Shown here piece by piece: positions 15,808 to 24,873 of a stretch of DNA of 32,917 bases. The stretch's first letter is position 1. Each line of letters begins with the position of its first letter. The DNA comes from an uncultured Flavobacteriaceae bacterium (lineage in GTDB: Bacteria; Bacteroidota; Bacteroidia; Flavobacteriales; Flavobacteriaceae). The stretch lies in NCBI GenBank assembly GCA_943788095.1, contig CALSOZ010000012.1, forward strand, positions 1 to 32,917, given 5' to 3'. The position numbers and the translations under genes are program-made. The notes below the pieces were generated by a model. It was not told the origin of the DNA. It did not search any database and worked only from the letters and a program-made list of their open reading frames with translations.

Positions 15808-16350
15808 TTAATTGTCGCTTAAATAAGATTTAATTTTTTTGACTGCGATATGATAGGATGCTTTTAATGCGCCTTCGCTAGTGTCTAAAATTTCAGACAT
15901 GTCTTTGTATTTTATTGCATCAAAATATTTCATATTAAAGATCAATTTCTGTTTTCGGGGTAACTGCGCTATGGCTTTTTGCAATTTTAATTGAATTTCG
16001 TCGCCTTCAAAATAGACATCTGCTTCTAAGTTTTCTAGGGCTAGTTGTTGTAATATTCCGTTAGAGATTTGATGGCGCCTCGCTTTTGAATTTAAGAATG
16101 TAATTGCTTCGTTTGTGGCGATACGGTACATCCAAGTAAACAGTTTACTATCGCCTTTAAAGTTGTGAATATTTCGAACAATTTTAATAAATGTGTTTTG
16201 TAATACATCATCAGAATCGTCGTGAGAAATGACTATTTTTCGGATGTGCCAGTAGAGGCGTTCTTTGTAAAGCTCCACAAGAGTTTTGAACGCTAATTCC
16301 TTAGTGTCGTCGGATTTAAGTTGTCTTAGTAGCGTGGCTTCGTTTTGCAA
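15808..16350 (-). CDS. ECF-type RNA polymerase sigma factor
   Basis: The 180-residue product has region 2 (DSDDVLQNTFIKIVRNIHNF, then SKLFTWMYRIATNEAITFL) and region 4 (LPRKQKLIFNMKYFDAIKYK, then MSEILDTSEGALKASYHIAVKKI), with no region 3, as in ECF sigma factors. The start is TTG at 16348-16350, giving MQNEATLLRQ; I see no nearby ATG that would keep region 2 intact. It lies 56 bp downstream of the ABC exporter gene and directly upstream of the membrane and Spy-like genes, so it could be cotranscribed with envelope genes or start its own stress unit. The target promoters are not known. Confidence 0.9.
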   Translation of the reverse strand: MQNEATLLRQLKSDDTKELAFKTLVELYKERLYWHIRKIVISHDDSDDVLQNTFIKIVRNIHNFKGDSKLFTWMYRIATNEAITFLNSKARRHQISNGILQQLALENLEADVYFEGDEIQLKLQKAIAQLPRKQKLIFNMKYFDAIKYKDMSEILDTSEGALKASYHIAVKKIKSYLSDN

Positions 16351-16406
16351 TTAGTTTCTTTAAAATTTTTGACTCTAACCAACGAATAAGGTTTAATATA
16401 CGGATT

Positions 16407-18230
16407 TTATTGAAAGGATTGCATCGCAACTAATTTACTATACACTCCTTGTTGGTCTAAGAGTTCTTGGTGTTTGCCTTGTTCAACAATTTCACCTTTT
16501 TGCATCACGATAATTTCATCGGCATTTTGAATGGTTGAAAGTCGGTGTGCAATGACAATCGACGTTCGGTTTTTCATCATGTTTTCGAGGGCATCCTGAA
16601 CCAAACGTTCACTTTCAGTATCCAGTGCTGAAGTCGCTTCATCTAAAACCATGATGGGCGGGTTTTTAATCACGGCTCTGGCAATACTCAGTCGTTGTTT
16701 TTGGCCACCTGATAATTTATTTCCAGAATCTCCAATATTTGTATCTATTCCTTCTGGTAAGTCTTTGACAAATTCCCAAGCATTTGCAATTTTTAAAGCA
16801 GCGAGGACGTCTTCATCGGTAGCGTCTGCTTTTCCTAGTAAGATGTTATTTTTGATGGTTTCATTGAATAAAATGGAGTCTTGTGTGACCAATCCCATAA
16901 GACCTCTTAAAGAGTGTTTAGTGAGGTCTCTAATGTCTGTTCCATCAATATTGATGCTTCCTTCATTGACATCGTAAAAACGGGTGACCAAATTAGCAAT
17001 GGTCGATTTTCCACTTCCAGATTGACCAACCAAGGCAATTGTTTTTCCTTTTGAAACTCGCATTGAAAAATTCTTTAAAACGAGTTGGTCTTCGTACTTA
17101 AAATTAATATTGTTTACAGTAATCTCTTTTTCGAAGTTTGTTTTTATCTGTGCGTTTGGACGATCTTTTAGAGGCGATTCTGTATTGAGAATTTCCATGA
17201 CTCGTTCGGCAGCGGCATTTCCCCGTTTCACGCCATAACTTGCCTTGCTAATCGCTTTTGCGGGTGTAAGAATGTTATAGGCCAATCCCATATAAACAAG
17301 AAATAAACTAGCATCTAATGATTTCTCATTTAATACCATATTTCCTCCATACCAAAGCAAGACAGCAATCACTGTAATCCCTAAAAATTCACTTGTGGGG
17401 CCTGCTAAATTTTGTTTGTTTATTAAGGTATTTGAAAACTTATAAAAACGCGTTGTGGAGGATTGAAATTTAGTCCTAAAATTTTGTTCGCCATTAAATC
17501 CTTTAATGACTTTAAGTCCCGAGAGGGTTTCATCTACAATAGATAAAAAATAACCTTGTTCTTTTTGAACTTTATTTGAATTTCGTTTTAGAGATTTTCC
17601 TATCAATGAAATCACAAATCCAGAGAGCGGAATAAAGATTAATACAAAAATAGACAGCTTTGCACTGATTATAAACATGGTGGTAATCGTAAATATAATC
17701 GATAAGGGTTCTCGTACTATGAGTTCTAAAATAGATAAAAAGGAGTGTTGAATTTCTAAAACATCTGTGGAGATTCTCGACATGGTATCGCCTTTTCTTT
17801 TTTCAGAATAAAAGGCTAATGGCAGGCTGGTAATTTTGTCATATATTTCGTTTCTCATATCTTTTAAGACGCCATTTCTAAGAAAGGTAATAAAAAACAT
17901 TGCTAGATAGCCAAAGAGATTCTTTAAGAGAAAGGACCCAATGACAAAGGCCACCATAAAAATAAGAACATCTTCATTGCCTTCGGTCTTTTTAAGAGTA
18001 ACAAAATAATTTAAATAATCTTCTAGGTAAGTTGTGGTTTTTCCGATTCCTTGCCATAAAGGTTTTGTTGATACAGGTTTAGAATCGCCAAACAATACTT
18101 TGAGCATTGGAAATAAAGACACCATTGACAAGGTTCCAAATAACGCATAAAAAACATTACAAATAATATTTAATATCGCATAAAACTTATAAGGAATTGC
18201 GTAACGAAGAATCGATTTTAAGTAATTCAT
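16407..18230 (-). CDS. ABC exporter, fused permease and ATPase (MsbA-like)
   Basis: The 607-residue half-transporter should act as a homodimer in the inner membrane. The N-terminal part has about six membrane segments with the coupling region ITSLPLAFYSEKRKGDTMSR. The ATPase part has Walker A GQSGSGKST, signature LSGGQKQRLSIARAV, Walker B IMVLDEATSALDTE and the H-loop in IAHRLSTIQ. Its start overlaps the stop of the phosphohexomutase gene by 4 bp (ATGA), so the two are translationally coupled. Transport of a lipid or lipopolysaccharide precursor is likely by resemblance to MsbA, but multidrug export cannot be excluded. Confidence 0.88.
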   Translation of the reverse strand: MNYLKSILRYAIPYKFYAILNIICNVFYALFGTLSMVSLFPMLKVLFGDSKPVSTKPLWQGIGKTTTYLEDYLNYFVTLKKTEGNEDVLIFMVAFVIGSFLLKNLFGYLAMFFITFLRNGVLKDMRNEIYDKITSLPLAFYSEKRKGDTMSRISTDVLEIQHSFLSILELIVREPLSIIFTITTMFIISAKLSIFVLIFIPLSGFVISLIGKSLKRNSNKVQKEQGYFLSIVDETLSGLKVIKGFNGEQNFRTKFQSSTTRFYKFSNTLINKQNLAGPTSEFLGITVIAVLLWYGGNMVLNEKSLDASLFLVYMGLAYNILTPAKAISKASYGVKRGNAAAERVMEILNTESPLKDRPNAQIKTNFEKEITVNNINFKYEDQLVLKNFSMRVSKGKTIALVGQSGSGKSTIANLVTRFYDVNEGSINIDGTDIRDLTKHSLRGLMGLVTQDSILFNETIKNNILLGKADATDEDVLAALKIANAWEFVKDLPEGIDTNIGDSGNKLSGGQKQRLSIARAVIKNPPIMVLDEATSALDTESERLVQDALENMMKNRTSIVIAHRLSTIQNADEIIVMQKGEIVEQGKHQELLDQQGVYSKLVAMQSFQ

Positions 18231-19963
18231 TTGATCAAATTCATATCTTGAATAATGGCTTCAATTTTAGCATCAAGTGTTTTTTCGGTTGCAATAAATG
18301 CCGCAGCGTTGGATAAGGGAGTGTTCACGCTAATATAAAACTTTATTTTTGGTTCGGTTCCGCTTGGGCGAAGCGCCACTTTACTGCCATCTTCAGTCGT
18401 GTAAATCAACACATCTGCTTTTGGTATTGAAATGGGTTCAGTGGAATTTAAAATGAGATTTTTACAGATGGAAAGTTTAAAGTCCTCTACAGTCACCACT
18501 TTTGAGCCATTGATAGAAGCCACTGGATTATTTCGAGCGGACTCCATAATATTTTTAATTTCTTGACTGCCTTCAATGCCTTTTTTGGTGATTGAAATTA
18601 AGCGTTCTTTATAACATCCGTGTTCAATATATGTTTCAATTAATTCTTTAAAAAATGAGCTGTCATTTGCTTTGGTATAGGCTGCAATTTCACAAGCGAG
18701 TAGGGTGGAAGTGACCGCATCTTTATCACGTACAAAGTCACCAACCATAAATCCAAAACTTTCCTCGCCACCGCCGATAAAATCGAGTGTTGGAAAATCT
18801 TTAATCATTTTGGCAATCCATTTAAAACCTGTCAAACCAATTTTACATTCAACGCCATAGGCTTCTGAGAGTTTAGCGATCATCGGAGTTGAAACAATGG
18901 TCGATCCAACAAACTGATTTCCATTAATAGCGCCGTTATTTTTCCACAAATCCAATAAAAATTTTGTCATCATGATCATGGTCTGATTGCCATTAAGTAA
19001 CACCATTTTATGATTAAAATCACGTACGGCGATTCCTAAACGGTCACAATCTGGATCGGTACCAATCACAATATCGGCTTGCACTTCTTCCGCAAGATCT
19101 AACGCCATTTTTAGGGCTTCGGGTTCTTCTGGATTTGGAGACTTTACGGTTGGGAAATCGCCGTTTGGTTCCGATTGTGCTTCCACTAAGTGTACATTTG
19201 TATAGCCAGCACGTTTAAGTGTTTCTGGAACAGCTGTAATAGAAGTTCCATGCAAAGCCGTAAAAACAACCGATAAATTTTCACGAGAGGCTGCGTTATT
19301 CACTTTCAAACTTCCATTTTTTACAGAAGCATTTATAAAAACATCATCCACATCGTTTCCAATGGTGTGAATCAATTTTTCTTGAGCCATAAAGTTGATG
19401 TCTGTATATTTTAATGAATTTATGAGATTAATTATTTCACCGTCAAAAGGAGGTACGAGCTGTCCACCATCTTCCCAATACACTTTATATCCATTGTATT
19501 CTGGGGGATTATGTGAGGCTGTTAAAACAATTCCGCATTGGCAGCCTAAATGTTTGACCGCAAAAGATAATTCGGGAGTCGCACGAAGGTCTTCAAATAA
19601 AAAGACTTCAATTCCATTGGCAGAAAATACATCTGCTACAATTTTAGCGAATGACTTACTGTTGTGTCTACAATCATAGGCAATGACTGTTTTAATGGGC
19701 TGATTTGGATACGTTTGGTGTAAATAATCACTGAGGCCTTGGGTGTTTTTCCCAAGGGTATATTTATTAATTCGATTGGTGCCAACACCCATAACCCCTC
19801 GCATGCCGCCAGTACCAAATTCTAAATTTTTGTAAAAACTATCGTTGAGTTCTTCGGGATTGCTCGTTTGAAGTTTTTCAATGGTGTTTTTAGTGTCTTC
19901 ATCAAAAAAAGGCGACAACCAAGTCGCTATGTTTTCCTGAATTAATAAATCTGTTTTAGACAT
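18227..19963 (-). CDS. Phosphohexomutase (phosphoglucomutase/phosphomannomutase)
   Basis: This 578-residue enzyme interconverts hexose 1- and 6-phosphates, supplying sugar nucleotides for envelope glycans. The phosphoserine is S150 in TASHNPPEYNGYK. The metal loop is GTDPDCDRLG, the sugar-binding loop is GGEESFGF, and the phosphate-binding loop is RPSGTEPKIKFY, so all four active-site loops are present. The length fits the PGM2-like group used by Bacteroidota. A TACATTTG box on the minus strand at 19981-19988 could be the -7 element, though no good -33 box is seen. It is coupled to the ABC exporter by a 4-bp overlap. Glucose versus mannose specificity is undecided. Confidence 0.92.
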   Translation of the reverse strand: MSKTDLLIQENIATWLSPFFDEDTKNTIEKLQTSNPEELNDSFYKNLEFGTGGMRGVMGVGTNRINKYTLGKNTQGLSDYLHQTYPNQPIKTVIAYDCRHNSKSFAKIVADVFSANGIEVFLFEDLRATPELSFAVKHLGCQCGIVLTASHNPPEYNGYKVYWEDGGQLVPPFDGEIINLINSLKYTDINFMAQEKLIHTIGNDVDDVFINASVKNGSLKVNNAASRENLSVVFTALHGTSITAVPETLKRAGYTNVHLVEAQSEPNGDFPTVKSPNPEEPEALKMALDLAEEVQADIVIGTDPDCDRLGIAVRDFNHKMVLLNGNQTMIMMTKFLLDLWKNNGAINGNQFVGSTIVSTPMIAKLSEAYGVECKIGLTGFKWIAKMIKDFPTLDFIGGGEESFGFMVGDFVRDKDAVTSTLLACEIAAYTKANDSSFFKELIETYIEHGCYKERLISITKKGIEGSQEIKNIMESARNNPVASINGSKVVTVEDFKLSICKNLILNSTEPISIPKADVLIYTTEDGSKVALRPSGTEPKIKFYISVNTPLSNAAAFIATEKTLDAKIEAIIQDMNLIK

Positions 19964-20039
19964 GAAATAGGTATTTTTTACAAATGTAAATATTTGTGAA
20001 CATTTTTGGATTGTTTTAGGCTTTTTTTAAGGATATAAT

Positions 20040-20987
20040 TTAGTGGTCTGTGACTTCGGTAACATGGTATCGTTCTTTGTTTTGTCGGGTTTGAAGAATA
20101 ATTTCCCCTAAAAATCCAGCAACAAAAAATTGAGTTCCAATAATCATGGTTGATAATGCAATGAAAAATTCAGGTCGATTTGCAATAAGACGCCCCGAAG
20201 GATTTAAAAATAATTTATCGACCCCAAGATAGGTTGCAAACCCGAGACCAATGACAAACATTATAACTCCCAAGAGCCCAAAAAAGTGCATAGGACGTTT
20301 TCCAAATTTGGAAGTGAACCAAATTGTAATCAAATCTAAAAACCCATTTATAAATCGTTCCATGCCAAATTTTGTTGTTCCATATTTTCGTGCTTGATGA
20401 ATGACTACTTTTTCGACGATATTACTAAAGCCAGCATTGACTGCCAGTACGGGAATATACCGATGCATTTCTCCATACACTTCAATAGTTTTTATCACCT
20501 CGTTTCGGTATGCTTTTAATCCACAATTAAAATCATGAAGCGAGAGTCCAGAGATCTTTCTTGCGGCCCAATTAAATAATTTTGAGGGCATGTTTTTGGC
20601 GAAAAATGAATCGTATCGTTTCTTTTTCCATCCTGAAACAATATCATAACCTTGCTCTTTTATCATTTGATATAGCGCAGGAATTTCATCGGGACTGTCC
20701 TGTAAATCGGCATCCATGGTGAGGACTACCGCGCCTTTAGCGCGCGCAAATCCTGCATGTAAGGCTTGAGATTTTCCAAAGTTTTTAGAGAATTTAAGTC
20801 CGACGACGCAACTGTTTTTATTGCGAAGGTTTGTGATAACGTCCCAAGATTTGTCAGAGCTACCATCATCAATAAAAAGAATTTCATATGAAAATTGATT
20901 GGATTGCATCACAGAGACAATCCAATCGTGTAATTCTTCTATAGAATCTTGTTCGTTAAGCAGAGGTATGACTACCGAAATATCCAT
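20040..20987 (-). CDS. Family 2 glycosyltransferase, DPM1/GtrB-like
   Basis: The 315-residue protein has a GT-A domain with DISVVIPLLNEQDSIEELHD at the start, FIDDGSSDKSW (38-48) and the metal motif DADLQD (92-97). Two membrane segments follow at about 234-259 and 274-298. This is the layout of polyprenyl-phosphate glycosyltransferases such as GtrB and ArnC, which load a sugar on undecaprenyl phosphate at the inner membrane. It lies 76 bp upstream of the phosphohexomutase on the same strand, which fits a role in envelope glycan synthesis. The sugar cannot be told from sequence. Confidence 0.88.
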   Translation of the reverse strand: MDISVVIPLLNEQDSIEELHDWIVSVMQSNQFSYEILFIDDGSSDKSWDVITNLRNKNSCVVGLKFSKNFGKSQALHAGFARAKGAVVLTMDADLQDSPDEIPALYQMIKEQGYDIVSGWKKKRYDSFFAKNMPSKLFNWAARKISGLSLHDFNCGLKAYRNEVIKTIEVYGEMHRYIPVLAVNAGFSNIVEKVVIHQARKYGTTKFGMERFINGFLDLITIWFTSKFGKRPMHFFGLLGVIMFVIGLGFATYLGVDKLFLNPSGRLIANRPEFFIALSTMIIGTQFFVAGFLGEIILQTRQNKERYHVTEVTDH

Positions 20988-21020
20988 TCAATTTACTTTT
21001 GAACATCAAAAGTAAAGAAA

Positions 21021-21551
21021 TTAAGCGTCTTTAGTATCAGATTTCTTCACGATTAATGCGATGATCAATCCAATAACAGCATAAATTGCCAATCTAAAAA
21101 CAAATGCTTGGGCTTGCATCCCTAACGAAAAGTTGTTTTTGGTACTCGCTTCTTCGATGGCTGCTTGAATCACCTCTTGGGGTGCACCAAAACGTTCCAT
21201 GGTTTGCTTTGATAAGATTAAAATTTGTTCATTTAAATAGGTGGCTGCTTCTGGATCAATATATGTAAATATTGCAATTCCAACGACCGTAGCGATCAAA
21301 GTTCCTACAGCAATAGTAATAAAATAAGAAGCAAATGCTTGTTTGAAACTAATGAACCCATCTAATATTTTTTTTGATTTTAAGGCTGAAACAATTCCAT
21401 AAACAATCACCAGAATAAAAAGGATAATTCCAAGCCACCATTCGGTGAATAAATCGAGGTTGACCGCGTAGATTACAACGCTTATGATTGATAAGAGTGC
21501 TCCTAAATAAAGTCCATAATTAATGGCAGATGTTTTTGTAGTAGATTCCAT
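21021..21551 (-). CDS. DUF4199 membrane protein
   Basis: The 176-residue protein has four hydrophobic segments: LYLGALLSIISVVIYAV, WWLGIILFILVIVYGIVSAL, ASYFITIAVGTLIATVVGIAIF and AFVFRLAIYAVIGLIIALIV. The central motif KILDGFISFKQAF is typical of DUF4199, a family almost limited to Bacteroidota. It often stands next to a DPM1-like GT2 gene, as here, where it lies 33 bp upstream of that gene and is probably cotranscribed. A TATATTTG box on the minus strand (21598-21605) may be its -7 element. The function is unknown. Confidence 0.85.
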   Translation of the reverse strand: MESTTKTSAINYGLYLGALLSIISVVIYAVNLDLFTEWWLGIILFILVIVYGIVSALKSKKILDGFISFKQAFASYFITIAVGTLIATVVGIAIFTYIDPEAATYLNEQILILSKQTMERFGAPQEVIQAAIEEASTKNNFSLGMQAQAFVFRLAIYAVIGLIIALIVKKSDTKDA

Positions 21552-21644
21552 AATTTTAGTTGAATTAAGTTTAGTTATATTAATTTGACACAGAAATCAA
21601 ATATAAGTTACATTTTTAATTAAAAAAATAAAATTAATAAACTG

Positions 21645-21674
21645 TTGTAGTTTTATAAAAAATATATAAATTTG
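21645..21674 (+). promoter_or_regulatory. Promoter of rpmE2 (Bacteroidota type)
   Basis: TTG at 21645-21647 and TAAATTTG at 21667-21674 are separated by 19 bp, fitting the -33/-7 consensus. The start codon is 33 bp after the -7 box. Confidence 0.65.
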
Positions 21675-21707
21675 CAACTCGAAAAATCGAATAAAATAGT
21701 TTAAGTG

Positions 21708-21959
21708 ATGAAAAAAAATACACACCCAGATAATTATAGAGTAGTAGCATTTAAAGATATGTCAAATGAAGATGTGTTTTTAACAAAATCTACCGCAGAC
21801 ACAACTGAAACTTTAGATGTGGACGGTGTAGAATATCCATTAATTAAAATGGAAATATCTAGAACATCGCACCCATTTTACACAGGTAAATCTAAATTAG
21901 TTGATACTGCTGGACGAATTGACAAGTTCAAAACTAAATACGCTAAATTCAAGAAATAA
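21708..21959 (+). CDS. rpmE2: 50S ribosomal protein L31 type B
   Basis: This is a large-subunit protein of 83 residues from ATG 21708. The frame allows a GTG one codon earlier (21705), but the ATG gives the family start [20 protein letters not shown]. The conserved C-terminal pattern [20 protein letters not shown] is present. It lacks the CxxC pairs of zinc-binding L31 and is therefore the zinc-independent type B form. It stands alone with its own promoter and a strong terminator after it. In other bacteria such paralogues are zinc-regulated, but in Bacteroidota type B is usually the only L31, and I see no Zur-like site. Confidence 0.96.
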   Translation: MKKNTHPDNYRVVAFKDMSNEDVFLTKSTADTTETLDVDGVEYPLIKMEISRTSHPFYTGKSKLVDTAGRIDKFKTKYAKFKK

Positions 21960-21983
21960 TAACGTTTCTTTTAAGAATATACT

Positions 21984-22017
21984 AAAAGCCTTTCAACTAT
22001 TGAAAGGCTTTTCATAT
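21984..22017 (+). terminator. Intrinsic terminator after rpmE2
   Basis: A perfect 13-bp stem AAAAGCCTTTCAA (21984-21996) / TTGAAAGGCTTTT (22000-22012) closes a 3-nt loop and is followed by a T-rich stretch. It lies 24 bp after the L31 stop and separates it from the next gene. Confidence 0.9.
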
Positions 22018-22036
22018 TTTTACACAAAGTTTTGGT

Positions 22037-23209
22037 ATGAATTATATACTTTTTGACGGTCCAAATAGAGATGCATTATTGCCATTTACCTATACACGTC
22101 CAGTTGCAGATATTCGGGTTGGTATTTTGACCATTCGAGAAAAATGGGAATTATTTTTAGGTGCTACCACCACCACAGTGACGGAAGATTATCTGTCCGA
22201 CAAATTTCCGATGGTTGAAATGGAACATAATATAATGATCAATGCGTCCTACATCCCAACGGAAGTGTTGGTCCATCAAATTAAAAATTTAAAAGAGAAT
22301 CAAGCTATTTTTGAGGGCAATTCTATGGTTGCGTTTTATAGTTTAGAAGATCGAGAAATTGATATTAATTCGTATGAATCCCTTACTTGTGAAGGATCTG
22401 TATTGAAAATAGAAACAACTTGGGATATTTTTTCAAAAAACGGTGATGCGATCAAAGCGGATTTTAAAATATTAACTGCAAATAGAACCTCAGAGCCCAT
22501 TCCAGAACAGACAGTGGCTTTTAATCCTGAGCAAATTTTTATTGAAAAAGGGGCTAAAATACCATTATGCGTTCTAAACGCTACAGAGGGGCCTATTTAT
22601 ATTGGAAAGAACACTGAAATCATGGAAGGCAGTATGGTTAGAGGGCCGTTTGCGTTGTGTGAAGGATCGACCCTAAAAATGGGAACTAAAGTTTATGGAC
22701 CAACGACTGTTGGACCGCATTCCAAAGTAGGAGGTGAGGTTAATAATGTTGTATTTTTTGGGTATTCCAATAAAGGTCATGATGGATATTTAGGTAACGC
22801 TGTAATAGGTGAGTGGTGTAATTTAGGGGCTGATACAAATAATTCAAACCTCAAAAACAATTATGCAGAGGTTCGGTTGTGGAGTTACGAGACCGATACT
22901 TTTGCCAAAACTGGATTACAATATTGTGGGTTGATGATGGGAGACCATAGTAAATGTGGAATTAATACGATGTTTAATACGGGAACTGTGGTTGGTGTGA
23001 GTGCGAATATTTTCGGGGCTGGTTTTCCACGTAATTTTATTCCTAGTTTTAGTTGGGGTGGCGCCAAAGGGTTTACAACCTATTTAACTTCAAAAGCATT
23101 TGAAGTTGCTGCTGTGGTAATGAAACGCCGAGGTTTAGAATTTTCTACTCAAGATTCGGCTATTTTAGAGCATGTGTTTAATCTCAGCGCAACCTACCGA
23201 AACGATTAA
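22037..23209 (+). CDS. GlmU-family sugar-1-phosphate nucleotidyltransferase/acyltransferase-like protein
   Basis: The 390-residue protein begins MNYILFDGPNRDALLPFTYT, a form of the nucleotidyltransferase domain that lacks the classic GxGTRL loop. The C-terminal half is a left-handed beta helix with hexapeptides such as GPIYIGKNTEIMEGSMVRGP and VYGPTTVGPHSKVGGEV. Flavobacterial homologues are labelled GlmU family protein or glucose-1-phosphate thymidylyltransferase. It would work in sugar-nucleotide supply, but the substrate is not clear, and the changed N-terminal loop leaves open whether that half is active. Its TAA stop overlaps the convergent SBP stop within TTAA at 23206-23209. Confidence 0.8.
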   Translation: MNYILFDGPNRDALLPFTYTRPVADIRVGILTIREKWELFLGATTTTVTEDYLSDKFPMVEMEHNIMINASYIPTEVLVHQIKNLKENQAIFEGNSMVAFYSLEDREIDINSYESLTCEGSVLKIETTWDIFSKNGDAIKADFKILTANRTSEPIPEQTVAFNPEQIFIEKGAKIPLCVLNATEGPIYIGKNTEIMEGSMVRGPFALCEGSTLKMGTKVYGPTTVGPHSKVGGEVNNVVFFGYSNKGHDGYLGNAVIGEWCNLGADTNNSNLKNNYAEVRLWSYETDTFAKTGLQYCGLMMGDHSKCGINTMFNTGTVVGVSANIFGAGFPRNFIPSFSWGGAKGFTTYLTSKAFEVAAVVMKRRGLEFSTQDSAILEHVFNLSATYRND

Positions 23210-24828
23210 TTTTTCTGAACGTTTTTAATATCCAATAAATTAGTAGGGTTGATGCCTAATCCACGGATGTCAACTGAAGTAAATCGGACCACTTCATCAT
23301 AAAACAACACAACTACTGGCGCCTTTTCGACCACGATAGAATCCATTTTTTTATACAGATTGATGCGACTTGCTTTGTCTGTTTCCAGCATTGCCTGTTC
23401 GTACCAGCGATCAAACTGCTCCTCCTTAAAATGGGTGTAATTGGGGCCATTAGGCGCAAAATTTGGACTGTAAAATAACGACAAATAATTCTGTGCATCG
23501 GGGTAATCGGCGACCCAACTCGCTCGAAATAAATCCACTTTTCCATTTGATTTTGCTGATTTTAAAGATGATGGAGGGATGACTTTTATGGTGATCATTA
23601 AACCAATCGATTGTAATTCACGTTGAATAAATTCACTAAAACTTAGATAATTTGAAGTTGTAGTGATTGTGATGGATGGTTGTTGGTTGCCGGATTCAAT
23701 TCGATAGGTCTCTAATAACTGTTTTGCTTTTTCAGGTTGATAGTTATAGCCAACTTTTTCGTTATGCCCCGGAAGTCCTTTTGGAATAAACCCTCCTAAG
23801 GCTGGAATTCCAATGCCGTTTCTCAAATATTTCATCATTTTAGCGCGATCAAAACCATAATTCAAAGCCTGACGAATCAATTGACTCTGGTATTCAGGAA
23901 CCTCCGAATCCATATAAAATCCAAAATATTCTGTATTTAGATAGGGCGCTCTGAGCATTTTAACCGTTGAATTATAAGTTGGTTTTAAAGTGCCATTCGC
24001 ACTCAAGATATCATCTTTATATGAAGCATCTAGTCCCGATACAAAATCAATATTCCCTTGAATAAACTGTAAAAACTCACTTTGTTTGTCTGCCAAAAAG
24101 CTAATCGATACCGCTTCTAAATACGGCAGCCTTTCGCCTTTCGAATTGGTTTCGAAATAGCGCTCATTTTTTCGGAATATTAATTTAATGTTTTCTTCCC
24201 AACGTTTAAACTTATAAGGTCCAGTACCGATAGGATTGGACCTGAAATCACTGCCATAATGCATTACAATTTCTTTGGGAACCACACTACAGTATTTCAT
24301 TGTTAAGAGTCCTAAAAACGCAGGAAAAGGGGTTTTTAAATTGATTTGAAATGTATGTTGATCAAGTGCGGTATAGGATTCAACATTTTGAAGCACCCAA
24401 CTACCAGGAGACGCTAATATTGGATCTTTTAGACGGTCAAAACTAAACACAAAATCATTAGCAGTTACGGTGCGTGTTTGGGTGTTCCCAAATAAGGAAT
24501 GGCTGTGAAAATTAACATCATTTCTAAGTTTAAACGTGTACACTTTAGCGTCTTCAGAAATAGTCCATGATTGCGCAATGGCAGGGGTGACATTCATTAA
24601 AGAATCCATCTGAACCAAGCCATTAAACAATTGATTAACAGCCCAAATGTCAGCGTTGTCTTTTGCAAAGGCAGGATCTAAAGACCCAATATTTTTATGT
24701 TCGTTGTAACGAAAGACTTGCTTGGATTTAGAATCTTGTTTTTTCGAATCACAACTCACAAACAAGGAACTGAAAATTAGAAGACTTCCAATGCACCGCA
24801 GGAAGTAATTAAAGGCTTGCTTTGTCAT
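23206..24828 (-). CDS. Peptide-type ABC transporter substrate-binding lipoprotein (SBP family 5)
   Basis: The 540-residue product has a lipoprotein signal ending LLIFSSLFVSC, with Cys at 26. The family 5 body starts FRYNEHKNIGSLDPAFAKDN and has LFNGLVQMDSLMNVTPAIAQ, then SWTISEDAKVYTFKLRNDVNFHS, and RSNPIGTGPYKFKRW, the DppA/OppA signature. It should bind peptides or similar solutes at the outer face of the inner membrane. No permease or ATPase gene is next to it, so it must use components encoded elsewhere. It diverges from mtaB with only 45 bp between the starts, and the mtaB -33 box lies in its first codons. Confidence 0.88.
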   Translation of the reverse strand: MTKQAFNYFLRCIGSLLIFSSLFVSCDSKKQDSKSKQVFRYNEHKNIGSLDPAFAKDNADIWAVNQLFNGLVQMDSLMNVTPAIAQSWTISEDAKVYTFKLRNDVNFHSHSLFGNTQTRTVTANDFVFSFDRLKDPILASPGSWVLQNVESYTALDQHTFQINLKTPFPAFLGLLTMKYCSVVPKEIVMHYGSDFRSNPIGTGPYKFKRWEENIKLIFRKNERYFETNSKGERLPYLEAVSISFLADKQSEFLQFIQGNIDFVSGLDASYKDDILSANGTLKPTYNSTVKMLRAPYLNTEYFGFYMDSEVPEYQSQLIRQALNYGFDRAKMMKYLRNGIGIPALGGFIPKGLPGHNEKVGYNYQPEKAKQLLETYRIESGNQQPSITITTTSNYLSFSEFIQRELQSIGLMITIKVIPPSSLKSAKSNGKVDLFRASWVADYPDAQNYLSLFYSPNFAPNGPNYTHFKEEQFDRWYEQAMLETDKASRINLYKKMDSIVVEKAPVVVLFYDEVVRFTSVDIRGLGINPTNLLDIKNVQKN

Positions 24829-24851
24829 TATAGATGATAATTGTAAATTTG
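24821..24851 (+). promoter_or_regulatory. Promoter of mtaB (Bacteroidota type)
   Basis: TTTG at 24821-24824 and TAAATTTG at 24844-24851 are 19 bp apart. The -33 box overlaps the start codon region of the divergent SBP gene. Confidence 0.7.
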
Positions 24852-24873
24852 TACACTTGGTAAAAGTACAAGA

